Under the pieces are notes generated by a model, which was given only the letters and a program-made list of their open reading frames with translations, ran no database searches and was not told the origin of the DNA. 44,049 nt of DNA. Origin: Streptomyces sp. Ru71 (GTDB lineage: Bacteria; Actinomycetota; Actinomycetes; Streptomycetales; Streptomycetaceae). The DNA lies in the NCBI RefSeq assembly GCF_002920535.1, contig NZ_PQSS01000062.1, positions 1 through 44,049 of the forward strand. The letters are read 5' to 3'. How positions within the stretch are numbered: position 1 is the first letter of the stretch; every line of letters begins with the position of its first letter. Positions 36,984-44,049 of this stretch are shown here, in pieces. Position numbers and translations under genes: made by a program.

Positions 36984-36996
36984 GGGTGATGCACCC
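36984..36996. promoter_or_regulatory. GGGTG-ATG-CACCC palindrome upstream of the chaplin gene
   Basis: GGGTGATGCACCC flanked by A-runs, centre 98 bp before the chaplin start. The same 13-mer is found on the plus strand at 42556-42568, 100 bp from the start of the second (minus-strand) chaplin. A shared regulator site is inferred. Confidence 0.6.
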
Positions 36997-37087
36997 AAAA
37001 ACGCCGTGACCCCGCGTCAGTCGCCGCGTTGAACGGACAGTGCGGCGGGCGAACCGTCGCCTAGCTCACCGATAAGAAGGAGATGTG

Positions 37088-37402
37088 ATGTCTCGCATCG
37101 CGAAGGCGGCCGTTGTCTCGCTCGGCACGGGTGCCATGGTGCTCGGCGGAGCCGGTCTGGCCCTGGCGGACGCGGGTGCCGGGACGGCGGCCGTCGGTTC
37201 GCCGGGCGTCGTGTCGGGCAACGCCGTTCAGGTTCCCATCCACATCCCGATCAACCTGTGCGGGAACACCGTCGACATCATCGCGCTGCTGAACCCGGCG
37301 TTCGGCAACACCTGCGCCAACGTCAGCCACCACGAGGGTGACGGCTACGACGACGACAAGGGCGGCTACGACGAGGACGACAACGGCGGCTACGGCAGCT
37401 GA
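37088..37402 (+). CDS. chpG: Chaplin with acidic Gly/Tyr-rich tail (ChpG-like position)
   Basis: A 104-aa secreted amyloid-forming surfactant protein. ATG 37088 follows AAGGAG by five bases. Signal peptide is 1-27 (ending ALADA). The single chaplin domain spans about 35-78, with GSPGVVSGNAVQVPIHIPIN, Cys in LCGNT, and LLNPAFGNTC. After the domain comes a tail of about 24 residues made of Asp, Gly, Tyr, Glu and two His, which short chaplins normally lack. Chaplins coat aerial hyphae and spores. The symbol rests on recalled synteny (chpG next to melC2) and is uncertain. Confidence 0.85.
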   Translation: MSRIAKAAVVSLGTGAMVLGGAGLALADAGAGTAAVGSPGVVSGNAVQVPIHIPINLCGNTVDIIALLNPAFGNTCANVSHHEGDGYDDDKGGYDEDDNGGYGS

Positions 37403-37422
37403 CGTCGCCCCCCGCTTCCCCC

Positions 37423-37460
37423 GCGAGAGCCCCGGCACCTCCGAGCGCCGGGGCTCTCGC
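37423..37460. terminator. Strong stem-loop between chaplin and melC2
   Basis: A perfect 14-bp stem GCGAGAGCCCCGGC/GCCGGGGCTCTCGC with a 10-base loop between two convergent genes. Bidirectional terminator. Confidence 0.85.
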
Positions 37461-37510
37461 GCACGCGGCCGGGCCCGCGTCGCGCGCCGCGTCAGTCGTA
37501 CCGGTAGATG

Positions 37511-38377
37511 TCAGGCGTACCGGTAGATCCGGCCGACGTCCTCCAGCGAGTCCGGCGTCACGTCCCACGGCGGCAGCTTCTCGTACCGGGCCACGACCCG
37601 GCGGTGCTGGGCGCTGCCCGGCGCGGGAGGCCGCTCGGGCTGGTAGCGGGTACCGCGGTGCCGCTGCTGCCAGCGCGACCACTGCAGGTCGATGAAGGAG
37701 TGGTGCAGCCAGAACACGGGATCGTTGACGGAGGCCCCGCCGAGCATCACGCCGCCCACCCAGCGGTGCACCCGGTTGTGGGTGCGCCAGGACGCGCTGC
37801 CCCGCCCGGTCCCCCAGCCCTCCAGCTTGTTGCGGAAGCCCCGGGTGACCGTGGAGTCCCACGGCGAGACGTCGTAGACGGGGTCGTTCAGCGCCGCCTC
37901 CAGCTCCGTGCCCGTCGGCAGCTCGATGGGATCGCGGGCCCGGCCCAGGTCCCGGGTGAGGAACCTGCCGTCGGTGACGTTCTCCCGGATCGTCCACCTG
38001 CCCTCGCGGTAGGCGAACGGCCCGGTCATCACCTGCTGGTCCCAGCTGCGCCCGTTGCCGCCGAGCAGATCGTCCCGCCAGGGCACGGACCGGGTGGTGC
38101 GGTCGCGTGTCCAGTCCCAGTACGGCACGGTCACCGAGTCGTCGAGGCGGCGCAGCGCCTGCTCGAAGTCCAGCAGGAACTTGCGGTGCCAGGGCAGGAA
38201 GGACGGCGCCATGTGCGCCGTACGCAGACCGTCCTCGCCGTCGGCCGTGTAGTACTCGATGTGCATCCGCACGAAGTCGTCGTACTCACCACGGCGTTTG
38301 AGCTCCAGGATCGCCCCGACGAAGCGCCGCCTCTCGGTGGCGGTCAGCGCGCTGACGTTCTTACGCGTGTACGCCAT
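37511..38377 (-). CDS. melC2: Tyrosinase MelC2
   Basis: A 288-aa secreted type-3 copper enzyme that oxidises tyrosine and o-diphenols to quinones for melanin. CuA ligands are His in RMHIEYY and in THMAPSFLPWHRKFLLDFE (standing for H38, H54, H63 in the family). CuB ligands are His in HNRVHRWVGG and in DPVFWLHHSFID. It has no signal peptide of its own and is exported with MelC1. Its start lies 17 nt inside the melC1 3' end, so translation is coupled. Length agrees with Streptomyces tyrosinases (about 273-290 aa). Confidence 0.96.
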   Translation of the reverse strand: MAYTRKNVSALTATERRRFVGAILELKRRGEYDDFVRMHIEYYTADGEDGLRTAHMAPSFLPWHRKFLLDFEQALRRLDDSVTVPYWDWTRDRTTRSVPWRDDLLGGNGRSWDQQVMTGPFAYREGRWTIRENVTDGRFLTRDLGRARDPIELPTGTELEAALNDPVYDVSPWDSTVTRGFRNKLEGWGTGRGSASWRTHNRVHRWVGGVMLGGASVNDPVFWLHHSFIDLQWSRWQQRHRGTRYQPERPPAPGSAQHRRVVARYEKLPPWDVTPDSLEDVGRIYRYA

Positions 38378-38849
38378 ACTCTCCCCCCGTGTGCTCGTGG
38401 ACCCGGTGGCCCCCGTGGGTCAGCGGGGTCTCGCGCAGGTGCTGCCCGGGGCCGAGGGCGTCGACCGCGGCCCGGGCCGCCTCCAGCGGTGTCGGGTACG
38501 ACCGGTAGTGGTCGACCATGCTCAGCCAGGTGCCGTCGGCCCGGCGCATCAGGTGCAGCGGGCGGCCGTCGACGGTGACCTGCCAGCCGACCTCGTCCAG
38601 GCTGCGCGCGTCGGCGACCTTCACGCCCTGGATGTGGCGGCCGCGGTAGGTCTCGTCGAACGCGGTCTCGTCGTCGCCGTCCGCCGCGTGCCGCGGCCAG
38701 GCGGTGACGGCCGGCGTGAACGCCAGCGCGATCGCCGGTACGAGCAGTCCGCGCAGCACCTCCCGCCGGGTGCCTTGCCCCGCCGCTGATCTGGCCGGTG
38801 CCGGCTTGTCCTCGCCGTCCACCGCCACTTGCCCGACGCTCACGACCAT
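38361..38849 (-). CDS. melC1: Tyrosinase copper chaperone MelC1 (Tat signal)
   Basis: A 162-aa partner of tyrosinase that delivers copper and carries MelC2 through the Tat pathway. The N-terminal region (about 1-52) has a twin-arginine motif TRREVLRGLL and a hydrophobic core. The mature part shows FDETYRGRHIQGVKV and LHLMRRADGTWLSMVDHYRSYPTPLEAARAAVDAL, standard for MelC1. His residues near the C-terminus (GGHRVHEHTGG) may handle copper. Its start ATG/GTG region is 38849; an upstream promoter is expected in 38850-39070. Confidence 0.94.
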   Translation of the reverse strand: MVVSVGQVAVDGEDKPAPARSAAGQGTRREVLRGLLVPAIALAFTPAVTAWPRHAADGDDETAFDETYRGRHIQGVKVADARSLDEVGWQVTVDGRPLHLMRRADGTWLSMVDHYRSYPTPLEAARAAVDALGPGQHLRETPLTHGGHRVHEHTGGEYGVHA

Positions 38850-39070
38850 GCTGTGCTCCTCGTCGCTCCGGGACGCCGGCAGCTCCGCGTCCCGGGGCGC
38901 CGACGGGTCCGCTCAGATGTGTCGACACCGCTAACCGCCCGACACCCGCCCTGGTCACCGACCGCCGCCCATCCGGCTCATACGACGGACAGGGACGACG
39001 GGTCCGGGCGCCGCGGTGATACGGCCGCACGAGGCCGCGCAACGAGGGCCGCGGGGCCGCGACACGGCAA

Positions 39071-39104
39071 CGGGCCCGGGCGGAACGATGTCCACCCGGG
39101 CCCG
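39071..39104 (-). terminator. Stem-loop after the secreted-protein gene
   Basis: CGGGCCCGGG (39071-39080) pairs with CCCGGGCCCG (39095-39104); after one mismatch, GGA/TCC continue the stem. It lies 20 bp past the stop at 39125 and isolates that gene from melC1. Confidence 0.75.
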
Positions 39105-39124
39105 GTCGGGCCGTGCAGCGTGCC

Positions 39125-39634
39125 CTACAGGCCGGGGCCCAGGCCCAGGTCCGCCGTCGGGACGGTCTGCAGGACCGGGGTGATCACGCCGGCCTGCGGC
39201 AGTTTCGTGCCGGGCAGGCCGAAGCCGCCGGACCTCGGGGCGGTCAGCGGGGCGTCCAGGTTCAGGCCCGGGCCGAGGGTGCGCAGGTCGGAGGCGGGGG
39301 CGTCGAGGCCTACGTGGTCGAAGTCGTCGCCGAGCACGTGGGGCAGCGGCGACCGCAGCGCGGCGCCGGGCAGGCCGGCCGCGACCGGGAGCTGCGGCAC
39401 GACCCGCTCCGGGATCAGGCGGCCCTCGACGTACCGGGGTCCCTCGGGGGAGCCCGGCTTGGGCACCGGCACCTCGCCGCCCACCTCGGGCAGCTCCATG
39501 TGCAGGGACTTCTCCACGCCGTTCAGCGGCACGGGCACGGGGACCGCGTCCACGGCGGCGGCGGGTGCGGCGCCGGCCGCGGCGGCCACGCACGTGAACA
39601 CGGCGGCGAGGGTTCCTCGGGTGGTCGACTTCAT
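39125..39634 (-). CDS. Secreted protein of unknown function, Pro/Leu/Gly-rich
   Basis: A 169-aa product from ATG 39634. Signal peptide is about 1-27 (MKSTTRGTLAAVFTCVAAAAGAAPAAA). The mature part is low in complexity, with repeated Pro-Val, Leu-Pro and Gly segments and no Cys. Its length and composition recall small extracellular proteins that cluster near chaplins. I do not recognise a function. The start context has a weak ribosome site. Confidence 0.75.
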   Translation of the reverse strand: MKSTTRGTLAAVFTCVAAAAGAAPAAAVDAVPVPVPLNGVEKSLHMELPEVGGEVPVPKPGSPEGPRYVEGRLIPERVVPQLPVAAGLPGAALRSPLPHVLGDDFDHVGLDAPASDLRTLGPGLNLDAPLTAPRSGGFGLPGTKLPQAGVITPVLQTVPTADLGLGPGL

Positions 39635-39748
39635 TTCGGGTACGGGCCCTTTCACGAATGCGGAGGCTGGGCGTGCGTACCGCTCAACGAGCCAGAAAAC
39701 GCGGCGAGCGCACAATTCGCCCGGCTGCCGCAGTAATAGGACGGCGTG

Positions 39749-39765
39749 ATTGTCGGCCGGACAAT
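39749..39765. promoter_or_regulatory. Inverted repeat ATTGTC-N5-GACAAT
   Basis: A perfect 6-bp-arm repeat 115-131 bp upstream of the secreted-protein gene at 39634 and about 75 bp from the end of the DUF5949 gene. It is A/T-rich against its surroundings, so it looks like an operator. Confidence 0.5.
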
Positions 39766-39839
39766 CTGTTCCACGGCGCCCAGGGATAGTCCCCGCCGTG
39801 CCCGGTGGGGAGTCGGTCACCGCGCCCGGTGGGAGTGCG

Positions 39840-40337
39840 TCACCGGCGCACGCTGCGGGTCGGCAGAACGATGTGCGCGGCGGCCTGCAGGGTCTCCTCG
39901 GCGCCGGCGAACTCCGCCAGGGCCTCCGGCTCGACGGCCTTGCCGGGCTCGGCCTCGGGCCACGCGCGCGTGGTGAACACCAGGTAGGCGTAGCCGCGGG
40001 CGGAGGCGGCGGCGATCCACTCCTGCGGCGGGAGGCACTGTGCGACCAGCGGTGGCAGGGTGACGATGGCCGCGCCGGACTCGACGAGCAGGCTCACCGG
40101 CAGACTGGGCCGGGCGGTGCCGTCGACCAGGTCGCCGCCGACGGGCAGGCCGTGGCCGCTGAGCAGCCGCTCGATCGCGGCGGCCGTCCCGTCGGGGCCG
40201 TCGGCGGTGTCGCCGAGGGAGTAGACGAGGAGGTACGGCATGTCGGCGCCGTCGGGCGCCTCGCCGCTCCAGGGCATCATCACGAGGGTGCCCAGGTCGT
40301 CGGCGCGGAAGGGGGCTTCGGTGGAGGTTGAGGTCAC
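39840..40337 (-). CDS. DUF5949-family protein
   Basis: A 165-aa soluble protein opening MTSTSTEAPFRADDLGTLVM, then MPWSGEAPDGADMPYLLVYSLGD. This is the pattern I associate with the Streptomyces-specific DUF5949, of unknown role. No membrane segment or catalytic motif. It stands between the 36-bp tandem array and the secreted-protein gene. Function unknown. Confidence 0.78.
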   Translation of the reverse strand: MTSTSTEAPFRADDLGTLVMMPWSGEAPDGADMPYLLVYSLGDTADGPDGTAAAIERLLSGHGLPVGGDLVDGTARPSLPVSLLVESGAAIVTLPPLVAQCLPPQEWIAAASARGYAYLVFTTRAWPEAEPGKAVEPEALAEFAGAEETLQAAAHIVLPTRSVRR

Positions 40338-40420
40338 CGCGCGACCATATCGGCGGTCCTCTCGCCGCCCGGCCCGCTCTCACCCGACCGGACGACGGCA
40401 CGCCGGTGCTCCACACGATC

Positions 40421-40613
40421 GAGGGACCCGTGTCGAACAGCCCGCCGCGGACACGGCAGAGGGACCCGCCTCGAAGAGCCGGCGGACACCACCGAGGGAT
40501 CCGTGCCGAAAAGCGCCGCGGACACCACCGAGGGATCCGTGCCCAAAAGCGCCGCGGACACCGCCGAGGGATCCGTCTCGAAAAGCGTCGCGGACACGAC
40601 CGAGGGCCGGCTC
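40421..40613. repeat. 36-bp tandem repeat array (about five units)
   Basis: Units start at 40421, 40459, 40494, 40530, 40566 and 40602 (partial), each opening GAGGGAYCCG and containing AAAAGCGCCGCGGACAC. The last three periods are exactly 36 bp. Repeats are contiguous without spacers, so it is no CRISPR. All frames stay open because the period is 12 codons, but no ribosome site or plausible product is seen. Confidence 0.75.
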
Positions 40614-40686
40614 GGCGTCCGGGCGGGTGCGGTGCGCCCCGGCCCGGCGGAGCCGGCCCCGTGAGGTGGCGGCGGCGTGCCCCCGC

Positions 40687-40965
40687 TCAGCCGCCCAGCG
40701 GCAGTCCGCCGAGCAGGCCGCTCTTGTTCAGGGTGGCGGTGGCGCCCTTCACCGTGCTGAGGGCCGAGTCCTTGTTCTCGGTGTCCAGCGCGTCCGACTG
40801 GTGCTTGAGCGGCATGACGTCGATGGGGCCCTTGGTGAGCGAGTTCACGGCGCCGTTGAGGCTGGTCGGCGTGAGGTCGGCGGTGTTGTAGGCGAACGCG
40901 GGCGCGGCGGCACCCGCGAGGACCATGGACCCGGCAACGACCGCTGCAGCCTTCAGGGACTTCAT
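40687..40965 (-). CDS. Small secreted protein of unknown function
   Basis: A 92-aa protein with a signal peptide (about 1-25, MKSLKAAAVVAGSMVLAGAA ending PAFAY). The short mature part (YNTADLTPTSLNGAVNSLT onward) contains repeated NGAVNSLTKGP/NKSGLLGG segments and no Cys. It resembles small exported proteins common near chaplins in Streptomyces. An elaborate inverted repeat lies about 100 bp upstream. Function unknown. Confidence 0.8.
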   Translation of the reverse strand: MKSLKAAAVVAGSMVLAGAAAPAFAYNTADLTPTSLNGAVNSLTKGPIDVMPLKHQSDALDTENKDSALSTVKGATATLNKSGLLGGLPLGG

Positions 40966-41045
40966 CGTGTTCCTTTCTTCGGCAACCCAGGTCGCCTCAG
41001 GGGAATGGTGACGCCGTGCCTAACGACTCCCGCCGGACACGGAAA

Positions 41046-41078
41046 CCGGGTGCGCAGAAATTTCTGCAACGCACCCGG
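41046..41078. promoter_or_regulatory. Nested inverted repeat upstream of the 92-aa gene
   Basis: Outer arms CCGGGTGCG (41046-41054) and CGCACCCGG (41070-41078) enclose the perfect palindrome GCAGAAATTTCTGC (41054-41067). The outer arms contain GGGTG/CACCC as in nearby chaplin promoters, but farther apart. It lies about 97 bp before the start. Confidence 0.6.
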
Positions 41079-41166
41079 AATCCCACCCGATTGAACGGTG
41101 TGTCTCATCGGCGTTTCTCAACGTCATATGAGATCTCTGGAATTTCGCCCGCCGACCGCGCACGCC

Positions 41167-41940
41167 TCACGAGGCCGTCGGCGCAGGCGTCGCCACGGCC
41201 GGGGTCGCCACGGCCGGCGTCGCCGGGAGGGGCGCGGGCAGTGTGGACACCGCCGGCACGTCGGTCAGGCCGGTGAGGCCGGTCAGGCCCGTGCTGGACA
41301 CGCCGCTGTCCTTGAGGGTGGCGTTGACGAGGTTGACCACGCCGTTCACGAGGCCGGTGGTGGCCGGCCCCACCTGGGCGGTGTTCATCGAGCTGGTGGC
41401 CTTGACCAGGGCGTCGATGGCCTTCTGCAGGTCGGCGAGCGCGGCGTCCGTCTGATTGGCCGGGGTGGCCACCGTGCTCGGCGTGGCGGCGGTGCTGGGC
41501 GTGGCCGCCGCACTCGGAGTGGCAGGCGTACTCGGCGTGGTAGGCGTACTCGGCGTGGCTGCGGTGCTCGGCGTCGCCGCCGTGCTCGGCGTGGTGGTGA
41601 CCGTGGCGGTGGACGACGACGGCAGGGACGTCTGGACGTCGGCGAGGGCGTCCTGCACGGCATCGGTGAGGTCGTCCGCTTCTGCGGCGGTGACGTCCGG
41701 GTCGTCGTCCTTGAGCAGGGAGCCGAGCAGGTCGGTGACCGGGGTGAGCAGTTTGCCGAGGTCGCCCAGGTCCACGACTTGGTCGAGCACCGTGTCCGCG
41801 TCGGGTTCCGGCGTACGGGACGCCGCACGGGTGCCCTCGTGGGTGGCGTCGGCCGCCATGGCGGCGGGGGCGGCGAGGCCGAGGGCGAGGGTGGCGCACA
41901 GTGCGGTGGACGCGACGTGCCGGACGGACAGACCACGCAT
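41167..41940 (-). CDS. Secreted protein with Ala/Thr/Pro/Ser repeat linker
   Basis: A 257-aa exported protein from ATG 41940. The signal peptide is 1-29 (ending PAAMA). An acidic helical part (about 45-105, DLGDLGKLLTPVTDLLGSLLKDDD) is followed by a linker (about 112-160) of tandem ATPST-type pentamers. A second helical domain (about 160-225) and a Thr/Pro/Ala-rich tail follow. The linker looks like a wall-spanning stalk, but no sortase or lipobox signal is visible. Function unknown. Two GGGTG/CACCC palindromes lie upstream. Confidence 0.8.
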   Translation of the reverse strand: MRGLSVRHVASTALCATLALGLAAPAAMAADATHEGTRAASRTPEPDADTVLDQVVDLGDLGKLLTPVTDLLGSLLKDDDPDVTAAEADDLTDAVQDALADVQTSLPSSSTATVTTTPSTAATPSTAATPSTPTTPSTPATPSAAATPSTAATPSTVATPANQTDAALADLQKAIDALVKATSSMNTAQVGPATTGLVNGVVNLVNATLKDSGVSSTGLTGLTGLTDVPAVSTLPAPLPATPAVATPAVATPAPTAS

Positions 41941-41990
41941 GGGGGTTCCTTTCGGTGGGCGAGGGTTCTCAAGCCCACCGTGCGAGGGGT

Positions 41991-42032
41991 GGGTGCACCC
42001 CGCAACCGATCGGATGCGCAGGGTGATCACCC
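41991..42032. promoter_or_regulatory. Two GGGTG/CACCC palindromes upstream of the repeat-linker gene
   Basis: GGGTGCACCC (41991-42000) and GGGTGATCACCC (42021-42032) are perfect palindromes with centres 31 bp apart (three helical turns), 55 and 86 bp before the start at 41940. They share half-sites with the chaplin upstream motif. Confidence 0.6.
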
Positions 42033-42222
42033 GTTCGCCGCACCACCGTCGTCCTGCCCTGGTGAGACGCCCGGGCCGGCCGGTCAAGTCCCGCCACGCG
42101 GGTCACCCCCGCTTCCGCCCGTTCGGGGCACACGCGGACCGCGCGCACCCGGACCGGGCACACGCGGATCGGCCGCCCTTCCGGAGACGGAAGGACGGCC
42201 GGTCGGGGGGGTGCGTCCGACG

Positions 42223-42462
42223 TCAGTCGTTGACGCAGGTGTTGCCGAAGGCCGGGTTCAGCAGGCCGATGATGTCGACGGTGTTGCCGCAGACGTTCAC
42301 CGGAACGTGGATCGGGACCTGCACGACGTTGCCCGAGATGACGCCGGGCGAACCGTGGGCGGCGGCACCCGCGCCGCTGTCAGCGGCGGCGACGCCGGCG
42401 CCACCGGCAACGGCCGCGACGGCGGCGGAGGTCAGGACCAGGCCCTTCGCGATACGCGACAT
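42223..42462 (-). CDS. chpF: Short chaplin (ChpF-like position)
   Basis: A 79-aa short chaplin. The ATG 42462 has AAGGAG about 10 bases upstream. Signal peptide is about 1-27 (ending AAADS). The single chaplin domain shows HGSPGVISGNVVQVPIHVPV, VCGNTVDIIGLLNPAFGNTC and a three-residue end. The two Cys form the domain disulphide. The mature protein of about 52 aa matches ChpE-H class sizes and is expected to form surface amyloid on aerial hyphae. Symbol by recalled order with the following glycosyltransferase. Confidence 0.88.
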   Translation of the reverse strand: MSRIAKGLVLTSAAVAAVAGGAGVAAADSGAGAAAHGSPGVISGNVVQVPIHVPVNVCGNTVDIIGLLNPAFGNTCVND

Positions 42463-42480
42463 GGAGAGGTGCTCCTTGGG

Positions 42481-42523
42481 GTTGACGCAAAACACCCGGG
42501 CGATTGCCCGGCGCTGTGTCAAC
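42481..42523 (-). promoter_or_regulatory. Nested stem-loop in the chaplin leader
   Basis: The outer arms GTTGAC (42481-42486) / GTCAAC (42518-42523) enclose CCGGGC-GATT-GCCCGG (42496-42511), 19-61 bp before the chaplin start. It may fold in the mRNA leader or serve as an operator. Confidence 0.5.
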
Positions 42524-42555
42524 GCGTGACCCCCTGGGGAGTTGTGCCGCCAAAG

Positions 42556-42568
42556 GGGTGATGCACCC
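42556..42568. promoter_or_regulatory. GGGTG-ATG-CACCC palindrome upstream of the short chaplin
   Basis: The same 13-mer as at 36984-36996. Its centre is 100 bp before the chaplin start at 42462, against 98 bp for the other chaplin. Confidence 0.6.
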
Positions 42569-42884
42569 GCGGCCACGGTTCACCACCCCGACACACTTGC
42601 CGGATTTCACCGCATTGGTCCGATTGCCGACTAGAGTTGCGGCCTCCGAGGCGCCCGACGGGATCTCTCCGACAGCGGAGCCCTCCGACCACCTGTGCGA
42701 ACAGGATCGCCCATGCGTTCGATCTGGCCAAGGCATCGCGGCGCGGTGGTGACCAGCCGGCCCGCCGGCTCGTTTCCCAGCGGGACGCGGCATGGGCCGA
42801 CGCGCTCTTCGTCGCCATCGACGACCGGCAGCAGACGCGTTCCCGCCCGTGACGAGGACCATCCGTGAGCGAGGAAACCGCGCC
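42569..42884. other. Intergenic region before the glycosyltransferase
   Basis: About 315 bp. A weak open frame on the plus strand (to 42852, ending VAIDDRQQTRSRP) has no ribosome site and may be a gene relic. No terminator or palindrome of note. Confidence 0.35.
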
Positions 42885-44049
42885 ATGCACCAGTCAGCCA
42901 CCGCCCCTCGGGCCCGGGTGCTGCATGTCTCGCAGCCCGTGGAGGGTGGGGTCGCCCGGGTCGTGACCGACCTGGCGCGCGCCCAGCTCGGCGCCGGCTG
43001 GGAGGTGGCGGTGGCCTGCCCCGACGGCCCGCTCGCCGCCGCGGTGCGCGCCCTCGGCGCGGATGTACGGCCCTGGCACGCCACCCGTGCGCCGGGCGCC
43101 GGCCTCGCCGGGGAGGTGGGGAGTCTGACGCGCCTGGTCGCCGAGGTCCGCCCGGACGTGGTGCATCTGCACAGCGCGAAGGCCGGGCTCGCCGGGCGGC
43201 TGGCGGTGCGCGGCCGCATCCCGACCGTGTTCCAGCCGCACGCCTGGTCCTTCGAGGCGGTCGGCGGGCCGGTGGCCGCGCTGACCGCGGCCTGGGAGCG
43301 GTGGGGGGCGCGTTGGGCGTCCCGGGTGGTGTGCGTGAGCGAGGCGGAGCGCGCGCGGGGTGTACGCGCCGGGGTGCGCGGGCGCTGGTCCGTCGTCCCC
43401 AACGGCGTGGACCCCGGCCGCTTCCGGCCCGCCCCCGCCGCCCCCGCTCGCGCCGCGCTGCTGCCGGACCTGGCCGGGAAGGCCCCGCTCGTGGTGTGCG
43501 TGGGACGGCTGTGCCGGCAGAAGGGACAGGACGTCCTGCTGGCGGCCTGGGACACCGTGACCCGCGAAGTGCCCGGCGCCCGGCTGGCGTTGGTCGGCGA
43601 CGGGCCCGAGGGCGCTTCCTTGCGCTCCCGCGCCCCGCGCTCCGTGCTGTTCCCGGGCGCCGTCGCCGATCCCCTGCCGTGGTACCGGGCCGCCGACCTG
43701 GTGGTGCTGCCCTCCCGCTGGGAGGGCATGGCCCTGGCCCCGCTGGAGGCGATGGCCTGCGCACGGCCCGTGGTGGTCACGGACGTGGACGGGGCCCGGG
43801 AGAGCCTCCCGGCCGCGCTCGCCGGTCCCGGTCTGGTGCCGCCCGCGGACCCGGCCGCGCTGGCCGCCGCCGTCACCGGGCTGCTGCGCGCCCCCCGACT
43901 GTGCGCGTCGCTGGGCCGGCTGGCACGCCGTCACGTCCTGTCCACGCACGACGTGCGGCACACCGCCGAACGACTCGCGGACGTCTACCGCGAGGTGCTC
44001 GGCGCACGGCCCGCACCCGTGCCCTCCGAGTGCAGGGAGTCCATCCACT
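42885..44049 (+). CDS. GT4-family glycosyltransferase (3' end outside window)
   Basis: The frame from ATG 42885 (GAGGA nine bases upstream) is open to the window end, 388 codons. The N-terminal Rossmann domain begins VLHVSQPVEGGVARVVTDLARAQ, with VVHLHSAKAGLAGRL following. The C-terminal domain has LVVCVGRLCRQKGQDVLLAAW, the GT4 nucleotide-binding region LVGDGPEG and the EX7E-like motif VLPSRWEGMALAPLEAMACARPVV. It should transfer a sugar from a nucleotide donor in the cytoplasm, probably for a surface glycan. The position after chpF matches S. coelicolor by memory. Confidence 0.9.
   Translation, partial: MHQSATAPRARVLHVSQPVEGGVARVVTDLARAQLGAGWEVAVACPDGPLAAAVRALGADVRPWHATRAPGAGLAGEVGSLTRLVAEVRPDVVHLHSAKAGLAGRLAVRGRIPTVFQPHAWSFEAVGGPVAALTAAWERWGARWASRVVCVSEAERARGVRAGVRGRWSVVPNGVDPGRFRPAPAAPARAALLPDLAGKAPLVVCVGRLCRQKGQDVLLAAWDTVTREVPGARLALVGDGPEGASLRSRAPRSVLFPGAVADPLPWYRAADLVVLPSRWEGMALAPLEAMACARPVVVTDVDGARESLPAALAGPGLVPPADPAALAAAVTGLLRAPRLCASLGRLARRHVLSTHDVRHTAERLADVYREVLGARPAPVPSECRESIH

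Noticed and set aside
40334..40597. 87-aa repeat protein encoded by the tandem array
   Set aside because: No ribosome site, it runs into the DUF5949 start region, and the other frames are equally open because the period is a multiple of three.
40421..40613. CRISPR array
   Set aside because: Repeats are contiguous without unique spacers and no cas genes are present.
42637..42852. 71-aa plus-strand gene before the glycosyltransferase
   Set aside because: No ribosome site and no recognisable domain; at most a relic.
42380..43876. 498-aa minus-strand open frame over the glycosyltransferase
   Set aside because: Ser/Arg/Pro-rich shadow of a clear GT4 gene on the plus strand.

Overview
The window reads as a Streptomyces chromosome: very high GC, SsbB next to two dynamin-like GTPases, two chaplins flanking a melC1-melC2 tyrosinase pair, a sortase-type thioester surface protein, and a pSAM2-like integrative element. 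From memory (not searched), the host genes follow the S. coelicolor order ssbB-dynB-dynA ... chpG-melC2-melC1 ... chpF-glycosyltransferase. That order appears interrupted at a tRNA-Arg by a mobile element of about 19.7 kb.

Host left arm (1-15295): the 3' part of an FtsX-type ABC permease with its ATPase (+). Then a minus-strand set of ABC-F protein EttA, a hotdog thioesterase and an unknown protein. Next come a four-helix membrane protein behind a DmdR/IdeR-type iron box, an ECF sigma factor with a membrane partner, a Cys-Gln thioester wall protein, and the dynA-dynB-ssbB operon with three phased hairpins between dynB and ssbB. The arm ends at tRNA-Arg(TCT).

Mobile element (about 15250-34922): an actinomycete integrative and conjugative element (AICE) bounded by an imperfect 44-bp repeat (41/44) of the tRNA 3' half. 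The backbone runs int-xis-rep-spdD-small proteins-spdB2-traB(FtsK/SpoIIIE)-pra-like-korSA(GntR), with a divergent Nudix gene (pif-like). Three copies of a KorSA-like operator lie around the regulators. Cargo lies between the Nudix gene and attR: a long inverted repeat (candidate single-strand origin), a 923-aa seven-helix membrane protein with a DUF4332-like tail, a translationally coupled three-gene Lamassu/ABC-three-component cassette (nuclease-like effector, middle protein, zinc-hook SMC ATPase), and a tightly packed operon of a GntR regulator with six small proteins, divergent from a second GntR gene with its own palindromic operators. The cargo has visibly more A/T-rich stretches and rarer codons than the flanks, though I did not compute this.

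Host right arm (34923-44049): an unknown protein, a D-2-hydroxyacid dehydrogenase, a chaplin with an acidic Gly/Tyr tail, melC2 and melC1, several small secreted proteins, a DUF5949 protein, a 36-bp tandem array, a short chaplin and the 5' part of a GT4 glycosyltransferase. Three surface-protein genes here share GGGTG-N(0-3)-CACCC palindromes upstream of their starts.

Most promising for follow-up: the Lamassu-like cassette carried by a conjugative element, the unfamiliar DUF4332-like membrane protein beside it, the end-proximal paired GTCGAA sites of the element, and the shared palindrome of the chaplin/secreted-protein promoters.
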